A stretch of DNA of 64,000 nt from the NCBI GenBank assembly GCA_965219855.1, contig CBDCOR010000031.1, positions 122,028 to 186,027 of the forward strand, read 5' to 3'. This stretch comes from CAUZIZ01 sp965219855 (GTDB lineage: Bacteria > Acidobacteriota > UBA6911 > RPQK01 > JAJDTT01). Below the pieces are notes generated by a model that made no database searches, was not told the DNA's origin, and saw nothing but the letters and a program-made list of their open reading frames with translations. Position numbers and translations under genes: made by a program. Below are positions 52,155-60,870 of this stretch, in pieces (the first letter of the stretch is position 1; each line of letters opens with the position of its first letter).

Positions 52155-52739
52155 TCACTCCTGAGCGCCTGGCTGGATCAAAGTTTCGGCGAGGGCGAAG
52201 ACGCAGGAGCTTCGATCTCCACCGATGCTGGCTTGCCAGGTATCCACCAAGAAGGGTGTCCCGGGAATCGGCGATCCATCCAGCTCCAGCGTGGTTTCGT
52301 CGGAGAACAAGAGCAGGGTGAAAAACTCGATTCCCTCGCGAAAGGGTCCATAGGCTATGACGGGAGGCTCCTTGACCGTCCAGCCTGCGACGATCCGGTG
52401 GCCTTCTGTCTCCACCACCCAGCGGGGGGAGTCATGGGTGGCTCCTTGTCGCTGAAAGCTGGCCTTTACGATTGGAGCGTCGGGTGAGGGTACAGCGCCC
52501 ATCTTGAAGAATCGATCGTTGATCCATTCTCCCAGCCTGGGATTGTCGGTGCAGACGAGGTTGATCTCCGCCGCCGGTATCATCAGATGGAGAGCGTTGC
52601 CTTCGCCGGCTTGGCTGTATCGAGTGTGGTAGAGGCTAAACCGGGCACTGGGCGCTTCTGCATCTTGTGGCTTGATCACGTTGATCCAGTGCTCTCCCGA
52701 CCACACGAGTTCCCCTGAATTGAGAGCAGGTCTCACCAT
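52155..52739 (-). CDS. conserved hypothetical protein
   Basis: 194 residues from the ATG at 52739, preceded by a strong AAGGAGG; a longer frame to 52961 overlaps the upstream gene. Beta-rich text (LVWSGEHWINVIKPQDAE, FSLYHTRYSQAGEGNALHL, GIEFFTLLLFSDETTLELDG). No signal peptide or membrane helix. The stop is four bases before the core-MetE ATG, so they are probably coupled. No family recognised; a lipocalin-like or small-ligand-binding fold is possible but unproven. Confidence 0.75.
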   Translation of the reverse strand: MVRPALNSGELVWSGEHWINVIKPQDAEAPSARFSLYHTRYSQAGEGNALHLMIPAAEINLVCTDNPRLGEWINDRFFKMGAVPSPDAPIVKASFQRQGATHDSPRWVVETEGHRIVAGWTVKEPPVIAYGPFREGIEFFTLLLFSDETTLELDGSPIPGTPFLVDTWQASIGGDRSSCVFALAETLIQPGAQE

Positions 52740-52857
52740 CGCGTGTCCCTCCTTGTACGACTGGAAGCCTATGGTAGTGACTTGAGGTTGAAGTGGCAAT
52801 CCGTCGGGTCGGGACGTCGTGTGCCGCGATCTGTCAGCACTGGGAAAAGCCCATCCC

Positions 52858-53817
52858 TCACCGGCCTTCGTCAGTAAACCGCCTTCTGAGTTCCTTGTGG
52901 ATATCGGCAAACTGGAGAATGAATCGACGATGCTCGCTATTCTGCCAGTCGTACAGCTCAAAGGACCACCACCGGACTCCCTCGGCTCCTCCCGTCAAGG
53001 CCGTCCATGCCATCTCCACAAGGACCTCCCTGGGGGGCCGTGGATCCGACTCGAGCGGAATCTTCTGCCGAAGGTTTTCGGTCGCGTATTGGTACCAATC
53101 CCGGCGGCCGTGGCCTTGAAGCACCATCCAGACCGGACGCTTTCCTGCCAACCTCAGGGCTTTTGATGTAGCGCGTTCGACGTAACGCTTCCAGTCGACA
53201 CCTTCCTTATAGGGGTAGATGTCCAGTCCGAACACCGACGAAAAGGGAAGAAACTGGCGAACCCATCTGGCTTCAGCGGAGGCAGCGTCCACGTGAAAGA
53301 TTCCTTCGCTCCCGTATTCCTTGAGGCGATTGTAAGCCGACTGAAATCGTTTGACTGAGGGCTGCCGAGTAGGCCCCTCCAGGGGAAAGCGGTATCCAGG
53401 TTCATCCGGCGCATAGACACCAGCGAACGCAGGATGAGTGCAGCTGGTCTCGAGGACGGCGTCCAGCCAATCTTCGGGAATCGCGGCTGGCTGCCAGCTG
53501 TCAAAAATTAGCCGAATACCTGACTCGGCAGCCCGACCCAAGTCCTTGCGCCACTGTTCGGGCTTCAGTTTTGGGCTGCGCCAATACAGCGTGTGTGTGA
53601 AGCCGAGATCCACCAGAAGCTGGAAATACTCGACATCCAGGTTGCGGGGAGCGCTCCAGGAACCGAAGACTGGCGAGCGATCAGCCGAGGGGCCTTTTCT
53701 GCCAGGCGCTTCGGGGTCTTCCTGGCTCGGCGCCAGGCAAAAAAAGAGTGGAATCAAGACGAGGAAGGACAGCCGTCTAGCCAGGATCGAAAGCCGACGA
53801 CCCTCAGCGAGAGCCAC
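52858..53817 (-). CDS. secreted TIM-barrel, glycoside hydrolase-like protein
   Basis: 319 residues. The N-terminal signal peptide is SFLVLIPLFFCLAPSQ. The rest looks like a (beta/alpha)8 barrel: YFQLLVDLGFTHTLYWRSP, SGIRLIFDSWQPAAIPEDWL, FAGVYAPDEPGYRFPLEG, VFGLDIYPYKEG and GGAEGVRWWSFELYDWQNSE. The acidic residues in YAPDEPG and SFELYDW sit where a glycosidase would have catalytic acids. It starts with GTG one base after the zinc-ribbon stop. Substrate unknown. Confidence 0.7.
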   Translation of the reverse strand: MALAEGRRLSILARRLSFLVLIPLFFCLAPSQEDPEAPGRKGPSADRSPVFGSWSAPRNLDVEYFQLLVDLGFTHTLYWRSPKLKPEQWRKDLGRAAESGIRLIFDSWQPAAIPEDWLDAVLETSCTHPAFAGVYAPDEPGYRFPLEGPTRQPSVKRFQSAYNRLKEYGSEGIFHVDAASAEARWVRQFLPFSSVFGLDIYPYKEGVDWKRYVERATSKALRLAGKRPVWMVLQGHGRRDWYQYATENLRQKIPLESDPRPPREVLVEMAWTALTGGAEGVRWWSFELYDWQNSEHRRFILQFADIHKELRRRFTDEGR

Positions 53818-53818
53818 T

Positions 53819-54106
53819 TCAATCCAGATCCCAGGGGCGGATCGGATCGTCTAACTCGTCCTTGGACTTCAAGGCTTCTCGAAACTTCTCTTCGAGACCT
53901 TGCTGACGTTCCTTCTCATCAACGAAGGCCTTGTCGAATAACTCTGCAGCTTTGTCCTTGCGGTCTTTGACGTCCTGCACCGCATTCTCGAAGGAGTAGT
54001 CCAACTTCTTCTTCTCGGAATGAAGGACCAGACCTGTCTGGGTATTCACCAGCAGACTCGCCTGGCAACAGGGGCACTCAACTTTTACGTTCTTCGACTC
54101 AGTCAT
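53819..54106 (-). CDS. small zinc-ribbon-like protein
   Basis: 95 residues. The N-terminal VKVECPCCQASLLVNTQTG has a CxxC knuckle; only one pair is present, so zinc would need dimerisation or other ligands. The rest is a charged helical region (ENAVQDVKDRKDKAAELFDK) ending DPIRPWDLD. It is the first gene of a four-gene minus-strand run leading to core-MetE. Such small proteins are frequent in Acidobacteriota; role unknown. Confidence 0.7.
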   Translation of the reverse strand: MTESKNVKVECPCCQASLLVNTQTGLVLHSEKKKLDYSFENAVQDVKDRKDKAAELFDKAFVDEKERQQGLEEKFREALKSKDELDDPIRPWDLD

Positions 54107-54584
54107 AGCGATACTATTCTAACAGGCCAGATCGCGACCTAAGTACACGGATCCATAAATACGGTGACGTTTGCAGATGGGGCTTGTGAGGCGAAATAAA
54201 GGCAGGAGGAGGAAGTCGATGCTTGGTCATCTTCGACGATGACCAACGCAGAGATCGTCCGCAACCCCCATCTGCCCTACGGGTGGCGACGGGACGGGCC
54301 GATGGAGTCGCTCCTCCTCTACGATACCCAGCATCGCCTCGTCGTCGCTTCGCGAACTCGACCCGTCGCGCTCGCCACAAACGTGGCCGTATTTACGTTC
54401 CAGTGTCACTACTGTCCGGTTGAACTATTCAGATATCTTGATAACATAAGTCTAATCATTTAGTTACAAGGATAGCACACTGGAATCGACTTCAACTCGG
54501 ACTGCCGCCCCTACCCGACTCGTGTAGGTTCGGTTCGACCCTGGCGTTGGAAACGATGGGAAATGGATCCCGTCCGACCAAGCC

Positions 54585-54637
54585 AGGTCAATCCCAAGGG
54601 GATTGCGTATTCCAGCCCAGGGTTTCCCAACCCTGGG
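54585..54637 (-). repeat. inverted repeat arm, family E
   Basis: 53 bases matching the complement of 56789-56841 at 46 positions. Each arm itself contains the hairpin CCCAGGGTT...AACCCTGGG. The intron RT gene lies between the arms. Confidence 0.85.
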
Positions 54638-54748
54638 TAAGAGAGTCAACCCCCTAAGAATCACGCGGGTAAGAGGCAGGCGGAGTTCCCGCCTGCCCCT
54701 CCCCGTTGTCGCGATGGGGTCTGTTCCCCACATTTACCGGCGTGAGGG

Positions 54749-56014
54749 TCACTCACCGGGCGACCCCAAAGACGTTGCCCCATTTCGGGGAACGACGTAA
54801 CATACTTGACCGTAGGTGTTGCGACAGAGACAGAAGCTTTCCAGGGAAAGCAAGCCGAGCTTTCGGCAGAAGAACCCCACCCGGAGTTTGCGGTTGTCGT
54901 TGTAGTTCTTCCGTTTAAGCTTCATGCTCCGGAGTCGCATTCGGACCCAGGAGTCGAGCTTTTGGAAGAGCCAACGATTGGTCGCAAACTCGGGGGTGAA
55001 GTACTGTGCTGTCCCCCTGATCACTCGGTTCAATTTCAGGATTGCCTCGGCATCGAGGTTATGGCAGCGGACGGTTAATTCCCGCACCTTATCCTTGAAT
55101 TTCTGCTGGGACTTGTCGCGCATGCGCCGGGAACGGGACGAGAGGAAAAAGCCAAGAAATTCATAGCCTTTTCCGAACGTCATGATCCGGGTTTTCTCCG
55201 GACTCAGCCGTAGCTGAAGTGGGGTTTCCAGCACTTGCTGGACGAGTTCCATAGCCTCTTGCGCCTGCTGTTGGGACCGGGTCAAGACGACGAAGTCGTC
55301 AGCATAGCGGGCGAATTGAAAACCCGCCCGGTGCAAGGCCCAGTCCAATTGGTTGAGGACGATGTTAGCCAGCAGTGGGGAAATGACTCCTCCCTGTGGC
55401 GTGCCGACCGTGGTCGGCTTGAAGACTCCGTCGTCCATGACCCCGGCAGTGAGAAATCGTTGGAGAAGGCGAAGGATATTGCCGTCGGCAACCTTGTCGG
55501 CCACCAACTGCATAATGACGTTCTGTGGAATGTGGTCAAAAAAACCTTCCACATCGGCGTCGAGTACCCAAAGGTAGCCGGCGTCGTGAAGGGACAACAG
55601 CCACTGGATCGCCTGATGACAGTTGCGTTTAGGACGAAACCCGAAGGAGGCGTCCTGAAAGAGCGGCTCGAAGATAGGTTCCAGCAGCCGCCGCAGAACC
55701 TCCTGGGCCACGCGATCGCGGACCACGGGGATCCCGAGCGGCCGGGTCTTCTTCGTGCGAGGGCCTTTGGAGATCCGGACGCGGAGCAGCGGATCGGGCC
55801 GAAACGCCCCTGATTTGAGAACTTTCATCAGGGCGAGAAGGTTTGGTTCGAGGTTAGCCTCGAACCTCCCGACGCTGACCTTGTCCACTCCAGCGGCACC
55901 TCGGTTGCGCTTGACTTTCTTGAAAGCGGCCCGCATGAGCTCGATCGTAATGCGACCGGTCAGCGAGTGCTCCTTTCTGCTCTTCACCATGGTGTTCCTG
56001 TTAGGTTGCATCAT
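54749..56014 (-). CDS. ltrA: group II intron reverse transcriptase/maturase
   Basis: 421 residues. RT motifs: GAAGVDKVSV, RPLGIPVVRDRVAQEVLRRL, DASFGFRPKRNCHQAIQWLL, LDADVEGFFDHI, TTVGTPQGGVISPLLANIVL and the catalytic FARYADDFVVL. The thumb/maturase (GIIM) region follows with KFKDKVRELTVRCHN and LNRVIRGTAQYF. No HNH endonuclease is present, as in many bacterial lineages. A GTGCGAGTCC on the minus strand at 56640-56631 could be the intron 5' end. I could not identify domain V with confidence, so the RNA boundaries stay open. The frame is intact. Confidence 0.92.
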   Translation of the reverse strand: MMQPNRNTMVKSRKEHSLTGRITIELMRAAFKKVKRNRGAAGVDKVSVGRFEANLEPNLLALMKVLKSGAFRPDPLLRVRISKGPRTKKTRPLGIPVVRDRVAQEVLRRLLEPIFEPLFQDASFGFRPKRNCHQAIQWLLSLHDAGYLWVLDADVEGFFDHIPQNVIMQLVADKVADGNILRLLQRFLTAGVMDDGVFKPTTVGTPQGGVISPLLANIVLNQLDWALHRAGFQFARYADDFVVLTRSQQQAQEAMELVQQVLETPLQLRLSPEKTRIMTFGKGYEFLGFFLSSRSRRMRDKSQQKFKDKVRELTVRCHNLDAEAILKLNRVIRGTAQYFTPEFATNRWLFQKLDSWVRMRLRSMKLKRKNYNDNRKLRVGFFCRKLGLLSLESFCLCRNTYGQVCYVVPRNGATSLGSPGE

Positions 56015-56640
56015 CAGGTGAGACGGATCGGGGATCTATCGGGTGTTTCTTAGCCAGGCACCTAGGTGTCTGTTTTCTCGGTTTGACCCGGGCAAGAGCA
56101 CGGGCCGGCCCATTTTGGAGGCCACGGCCGGGACGCTAACTACCCAGAGCTCAGATCCTTCCTCAGCTCGTCTTCGGTTTTACCTTTCCTCCAGTCGAAA
56201 CTGGAGTACTCCGGCTCTGCGGCAATCCCTAAAGCGGAGGCGGCTCAGGAGGCCTTCTCCACAGCACCGCATCATCCGTCGCCTTTCGCCGAGGGCTTAT
56301 AGCGCGGACTCACCCAACGTGGGACGGTGGGGGACCTTCACCGGTCATGACTCGAACCATTTTCCTCAGGCGGCGACAGGTATCACCCAAAGCAGTTCCA
56401 GAGAGATAACCACATGTTCTCTCTGAAGACGAGGTCAGGGAACCTCGCCGACGCTTCGCTCAAGGGCGGTCGTTGGCGCTTTGCTCTAGGCCGAAGTGCC
56501 GTCTCCCGAAGTCTTCCTGCCTGGCCCCTTCGTGACGATCCCTTCTTCCGGACCTGCCGTTGGGAGCGCCCTGGCTGCCTACCTCCGCTGGTTAGTTGCG
56601 GAGTTCGAGCAGGAAGTTCTGTACCAGCGTGGACTCGCAC
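56015..56640 (-). other. probable 5' structured RNA part of the group II intron
   Basis: No convincing gene lies between the RT start and the GTGCG motif at 56640. The stretch is rich in short complementary segments, as expected for intron domains I-III. Assigned by position and lack of coding text. Confidence 0.4.
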
Positions 56641-56788
56641 AGGTAGGCTTCGGCGTCTTGCTTCTCTTATCCCTCTATTTCCCTCCTTTCAAACGCCTCA
56701 CCGTTTGTCTACCATGGTTGACTTAGTTCGAGCCACTGCGGCTCATCGCACCCTTACAGGGTTGAAATCCAAGGGGAGACGACGTTGA

Positions 56789-56841
56789 CCCAGGGTTCGG
56801 AAACCCTGGGCTGAAATACGGAATCCCTTCAGGATTCACCT
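56789..56841 (+). repeat. inverted repeat arm, family E
   Basis: Partner of 54585-54637, with CCCAGGGTTCGGAAACCCTG followed by GGCTGAAATACGGAATCCC. The 150 bases after it up to the element end show nothing else recognisable. Confidence 0.85.
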
Positions 56842-57022
56842 CGTTCTCGTGCGCTCAGGGCGCCAACACTCCAGAAGCTAACGCCAATTTTCAGCATTAC
56901 CCCGTTCTAGCAACTCCTGATTCTTCAACCACTTAGGAATTGGGACGTGCAAGGCCAGTAGGTCGCATCGCTAACCACCTGATATCATTTGACTTTTAAC
57001 CGGACAGCAGTGTTCCAGTGTA

Positions 57023-57613
57023 CTAAGCAAGCCGGGCTAGTTGCTCTTGAACCCTAGGATCCGAAAGTAGCTCCTGGACACGGAAGAGTCGGAAAAAGGG
57101 ATAATCACTGAGGTTCTCTTCCGCTCCCTGTTCCCGATCGACCAGACAGACCACCGCAACCACCTCATAGCCTTGGGTTTCAGCTCTTTCTATCGACTTC
57201 AGCGCGGATGCAGCTGTTGTACAAACGTCGTCGAAGATAACGATTCGAGATCCCTTCTTGCCTTCGAAGCCCTCGATGTAAAGCTGGGTACCGTGCTTCT
57301 TTGCTTCTTTACGCACGATGAATGCAGGCAGAGGCGCGTAGCAATCTCTTTCGGCGAAGCTGACGGCGGCTACTGCCGCGACCACCGGGTCTGCTCCCAA
57401 TGTGAGTCCTCCGATCGCCTCGGCTTCGACTTGATTTCGGGCTAGCTCATCCAGGATCAGACGGGCGCAGAGATAGGAGCCCTCAGGATCGAGTGTGGTC
57501 TTCTTGGCATCGATGTAGTGCGTGCTCGTCATCCCCGAAGTCAGCGTGAAGTGACCGATTTGCAGCGATCGGGTGATCAGGAGCTGGCGCAGCTTTTCTC
57601 TGATCTCATTCAT
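57023..57613 (-). CDS. pyrE: orotate phosphoribosyltransferase PyrE
   Basis: 196 residues. Motifs: FTLTSGMTSTHYIDAKKTTL, AIGGLTLGADPVVAAVAAVS, the flexible-loop FIVRKEAKKHGTQLYIEG and the PRPP-binding SRIVIFDDVCTTAASALKSI. It joins orotate to PRPP in UMP synthesis. GGAGGG precedes the ATG. The stop codon (TAG, 57025-57023) is part of the terminal repeat of a MITE-like element, so the last few residues may have been changed by its insertion. Confidence 0.9.
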   Translation of the reverse strand: MNEIREKLRQLLITRSLQIGHFTLTSGMTSTHYIDAKKTTLDPEGSYLCARLILDELARNQVEAEAIGGLTLGADPVVAAVAAVSFAERDCYAPLPAFIVRKEAKKHGTQLYIEGFEGKKGSRIVIFDDVCTTAASALKSIERAETQGYEVVAVVCLVDREQGAEENLSDYPFFRLFRVQELLSDPRVQEQLARLA

Positions 57614-57739
57614 GTGGAATTCCCTCCGAAGTATATGTTATTCCGGCGCGGAGAATGACAAGTAATGTCCCGGAGGAGGGCGCGGGAGAGAGATCGCTAT
57701 CGAGAATAGATGTTGTTACCATGAGGAACCTTGCCGACG

Positions 57740-59074
57740 ATGAGGGAAGCCCTCTCGAAGGGGAGCCAGTGGCTGTCGCAGCTTCGCCAGGTTGGTCCCG
57801 GCGCAATCGTGGCGTCAGCAAGTATTGGTGCCGGTGAAACCGTTCTGGCGGTGCGTGCCGGTGCCTGGGGCGGCTACGATCTTCTCTGGTTGATTCTCAT
57901 CGCGACCATCACCAAGTCGTTTCTGACCCTCTATTTGCTAGGACGTTACGCTGCTGTTTCGGGTCAAACCGTTGCCGAGAAGTTGGTCGAGTTTCCCGGC
58001 CCCAGAGGTTGGCTGTTGTGGCTGATACTCAGCCTTGAAGCAGTCGTAGCTCCCTTCGTTTTCGTCGTCATCGCCGTTCCTAGCGGCCGCCTCATGACAG
58101 AGATTGTGGCTTCGGGCGGACTCGTGCTCTCCTACAAGTGGTTCGCGCTCACGTTCGTCACTCTGGCCATTCTGGCTGGAATCTTTCAGCGCTATGAGAC
58201 TCTGGAGAAGTCGCAGGGAGTGGTTTGTCTCGTCCTGCTGGCTTGCACCTTGCTGGCCTCCATCCTGGTCCGACCGGAGATCGGGTCGATATTCAAAGGA
58301 TTCTTCCGTTTCGGGTATTTCCCTTCCTATCCGGAGTGGCTGCCATTGGAAATCAAGTCCCGGAGCAGGGTGTTGGAGATGGCTTCGGTGTTCGGCTATG
58401 CCGGGAGCATTGCGATGAACTACATTGTCTATTCCAATTGGATCTTGCTCAAAGGGTGGACGGTTGGTCGGTCCAGATTGGATCGCAAGCGTGCCCTCAA
58501 GCCCCTCAAATTGGACGTCTTCTTTACCGCCTCTTTGATTCTGCTGGTCACTGCGGCTTTCATGATCGCTGGAGCGGCAATCCTTGCGCCCAGCCAGAAG
58601 ATTCCCAGAGGATATGATCTGCTCACCGAACAGGCTCACATCTTTGCCCAGATTTCTCCACTCATGATTCCGCTCTACTATGTGATCATTCTCGCGGCCC
58701 TCTGGGGCACGCTCAACGCACTTCCAGAGATCTACGGAAGGGGGGCCCACAGCTTTCTGCAACAGCTGCTTCCGCAGGGGAAAGATCTCCGCTATTCGCT
58801 GGTGATGAAAGTCTTCGGATTCACCTTGCTAGTCCTGACCTGGGTCTTTATCTGGACCGAGACGACGCCCATCGTCATGATCGATCTGGTGGCCCTATTT
58901 AGCACCAATATCGGCGTGGGATTAACCTGTATCGCCGCCGTCTGGCTGGATGGGCAGCTGCCGCCCGAGCAGCGGACGGCGAGACCCGTCCGTTGGGCCG
59001 GAATCGCCGCCGCCGCCGTTATCTCGTTCATGGCCGCGATCTCTGCCTGGGCGGTGGTGATGCGCTACCTGTGA
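57740..59074 (+). CDS. Nramp-related divalent metal transporter homologue
   Basis: About 444 residues and eleven hydrophobic segments. It opens with VGPGAIVASASIGAGETVLA, equivalent to Nramp helix 1, but lacks the DPGN metal-site motif. The helix 6 counterpart (ASVFGYAGSIAMNYIVYSNW) also lacks the MPH motif. Substrate choice therefore probably differs from Mn/Fe. I use the ATG at 57740 (MREALSKGSQWLSQ); an in-frame TTG at 57731 is possible. Divergent from pyrE. The gap of 108 bases to the ClpX-like gene could hold its promoter. Confidence 0.8.
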   Translation: MREALSKGSQWLSQLRQVGPGAIVASASIGAGETVLAVRAGAWGGYDLLWLILIATITKSFLTLYLLGRYAAVSGQTVAEKLVEFPGPRGWLLWLILSLEAVVAPFVFVVIAVPSGRLMTEIVASGGLVLSYKWFALTFVTLAILAGIFQRYETLEKSQGVVCLVLLACTLLASILVRPEIGSIFKGFFRFGYFPSYPEWLPLEIKSRSRVLEMASVFGYAGSIAMNYIVYSNWILLKGWTVGRSRLDRKRALKPLKLDVFFTASLILLVTAAFMIAGAAILAPSQKIPRGYDLLTEQAHIFAQISPLMIPLYYVIILAALWGTLNALPEIYGRGAHSFLQQLLPQGKDLRYSLVMKVFGFTLLVLTWVFIWTETTPIVMIDLVALFSTNIGVGLTCIAAVWLDGQLPPEQRTARPVRWAGIAAAAVISFMAAISAWAVVMRYL

Positions 59075-59182
59075 GACGAATGCAGCGAACCAGGTATGAA
59101 TCGTTGATTTGAATCCTGCATCTTATAAGGGGTAAGGAGACCCACTGTTGGGTTGACGAGTGTGCTAGGAGAGGATGATCTA

Positions 59183-60715
59183 ATGGCATTCGATAAGCGG
59201 TTCAATCCGGATGAGCTGAAACAGCTATTACAAAACAAATACGGCACCGGAGTGCGGGTTGAGGTCTTTCCCAATGCCCAGGGGGACGAGACCGACGAGG
59301 TAGAAGGCGAGGAACTCCACGCCACTCAGAGAATTGATTTCGAATATAAGCCAAGCGAAATCAAGGAATATCTCGACCGCTACGTGATCCAACAGGATGA
59401 TGCCAAGAAGGTGCTGGCCACCGCGATTTGCGATCACTACCACCACATCCAAAACTGCCAGGACTCAGAAGATTGTCGGGACTACAAGAAGCAGAACATC
59501 ATCGTGATCGGTCCCTCGGGAGTAGGTAAGACCTACCTGATTCAGAACATTGCTCGGCTTATTGGAGTGCCGTTCTTCAAGGCCGATGCGACCAAGTACA
59601 GCGAGACCGGCTACGTCGGCGGAGACGTAGAAGATCTGATCAGGGAACTGGTGCATCAGGCCAAGGGGGATATCCAATTAGCAGAGTACGGTATCGTCTA
59701 CCTGGATGAGATCGACAAGATCGCCGCGCCCTCGAACAGTCTTGGGAGGGATGTCAGCGGGCACGGAGTCCAGAGAGGTCTGCTCAAACTATTGGAAGAG
59801 ACCGAGGTGCCCCTGAAGTCACCTACCGATATCGCCAGTCAGATGCAGGCCTTCATGGAGGTCCAGGCCGGGGGAAAGCCCGAGAAGCAGACGATCAACA
59901 CCAAACACATTCTGTTCATCGTAAGTGGGGCCTTCACGGGTTTGACGGGCATCATCAAGAAGCGCCTGGGTGCGAAGAGGATCGGCTTCGTGGGAGAGAA
60001 GACCTCCCAGGAACAACAGCGTTTCCTTTTGCAGAAGGCTCGCTCCGTCGACTTCATCGACTATGGCTTCGAGTCTGAGTTCATTGGGCGGCTACCGGTC
60101 GTGGTCCACTGCAATCCGTTGACCGTACCAGATCTTTTCAGCATCCTGAAGGATTCGGAAGGTTCGCTGTTGAAACAGTACAAGAATGACTTTCTAGCCT
60201 ACGGGATTGATGCTTACTTCCAGGACGAGGGGATCAGAGCGATCGCCGAACGAGCGGCCTTGGAGGAGACCGGCGCCCGGGGGCTGATCACTGTATGTGA
60301 GCAGGTCTTCCGAGAGTACAAGTACCAGCTGCCGGATAGCGAGGTAGGGAATCTGGTCGTAGGACGTGAGATGGTAGAGAACCCGCCGGGGAAATTGGCA
60401 GAACTTCTCGCTAATCCGGACCTCTATCGAGAAGATGTGCTTCGTTTCAGGCTAAAGAAGTTCGAGAAAGAATTCAGCGATAACTTCGACGTCAAAATCA
60501 CGTTTACGCCGGAAGCGGCCCAACTCTTGGCTTCTCGAGCGGCCGCCGCTGGGCGAGACATCTTGGACTACTGTCGAGAGCTGTTTCGCGATTACGAGCA
60601 TGGGGTCAAGCTCTTGAAGAATAGTTCCCGGAAGGAACCCTGGGTGTTCGATGTCGACGTAGTTTCTGATCCATCAGGATCCTTGGAACGCTGGATCAAG
60701 GAAGCCTATCATTGA
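59183..60715 (+). CDS. ClpX-like AAA+ ATPase without zinc-binding domain
   Basis: 510 residues from the ATG at 59183 (MAFDKRFNPDELKQL), preceded by GGAGAGG. It has the ClpX-type linker YKPSEIKEYLDRYVIQQDDA, Walker A VIGPSGVGKTYLIQNIA (about 110-117), the pore motif SETGYVGGDVEDLI, Walker B GIVYLDEIDKIAAP and sensor/arginine text DYGFESEFIGRLPVVV. RIGFVGEK resembles the IGF loop by which ClpX docks on ClpP. The N-terminal zinc domain is absent and the C-terminal part is about 100 residues longer than in ClpX. Substrate unknown; probably a paralogue acting with ClpP or alone as an unfoldase. Confidence 0.85.
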   Translation: MAFDKRFNPDELKQLLQNKYGTGVRVEVFPNAQGDETDEVEGEELHATQRIDFEYKPSEIKEYLDRYVIQQDDAKKVLATAICDHYHHIQNCQDSEDCRDYKKQNIIVIGPSGVGKTYLIQNIARLIGVPFFKADATKYSETGYVGGDVEDLIRELVHQAKGDIQLAEYGIVYLDEIDKIAAPSNSLGRDVSGHGVQRGLLKLLEETEVPLKSPTDIASQMQAFMEVQAGGKPEKQTINTKHILFIVSGAFTGLTGIIKKRLGAKRIGFVGEKTSQEQQRFLLQKARSVDFIDYGFESEFIGRLPVVVHCNPLTVPDLFSILKDSEGSLLKQYKNDFLAYGIDAYFQDEGIRAIAERAALEETGARGLITVCEQVFREYKYQLPDSEVGNLVVGREMVENPPGKLAELLANPDLYREDVLRFRLKKFEKEFSDNFDVKITFTPEAAQLLASRAAAAGRDILDYCRELFRDYEHGVKLLKNSSRKEPWVFDVDVVSDPSGSLERWIKEAYH

Positions 60716-60741
60716 CTTGTAAGTCTCCCGCTTTAGCGGCC

Positions 60742-60790
60742 ACACAAGCCCCATCTGCATACGTATCAGTATTTACGTTCCAGTGTACTA
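60742..60790 (-). repeat. end fragment of MITE family D
   Basis: CACAAGCCCCATCTGCATAC and the following ATTTACGTTCCAGTGTACTA combine the inner and terminal text of the 54.1-kb element (54138-54192 inverted). Only about 50 bases remain. Confidence 0.7.
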
Positions 60791-60870
60791 AGGGCTCTGT
60801 CAAGAATAACTTCGCAGAGTTGGGGCTCAGATTTGCGCCAGATTTGGTCGCGAACGATTGAGCGAAACCG
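60791..60870 (-). repeat. truncated copy of MITE family B
   Basis: 80 bases starting AGGGCTCTGTCAAGAATAAC match the inverted right half of 41294-41474 with very few differences. It abuts the family D fragment on its left and runs into the DUF309 gene on its right. Confidence 0.85.

Larger units (their letters stand above)
54407..57012. mobile_element. non-autonomous element with 9-base target duplication, carrying a group II intron RT
   Basis: Inverted ends CACTACTGTCCGGTTGAA (54407-54424) and complement CACTGCTGTCCGGTTAAA (57012-56995) are flanked by identical TTCCAGTGT at 54398-54406 and 57013-57021. No DDE transposase is inside. The interior contains a 53-base inverted repeat pair and the intron reverse transcriptase. 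Confidence 0.8.
54138..57028. repeat. MITE-like element, family D, split by a 2.6-kb insertion
   Basis: Left end CTAAGTACACGGATCCATAA + ATACGG (from 54139) is complementary to the right end, in which CCGTATTTACGTTCCAGTGT (54388-54407) continues as ACTAAGC at 57022-57028 once the insertion is removed. About 20 of 27 bases pair. Restored size is about 275 bases. Its right edge supplies the TAG stop of pyrE. A fragment of one end occurs at 60742-60790. Confidence 0.75.

Noticed and set aside
54480..54700. Hairpins downstream of the RT gene considered as group II intron domain V
   Set aside because: The best hairpin (GGCAGGCGG...CCGCCTGCC) lacks the two-base bulge and the AGC triad, so it was not annotated as domain V.
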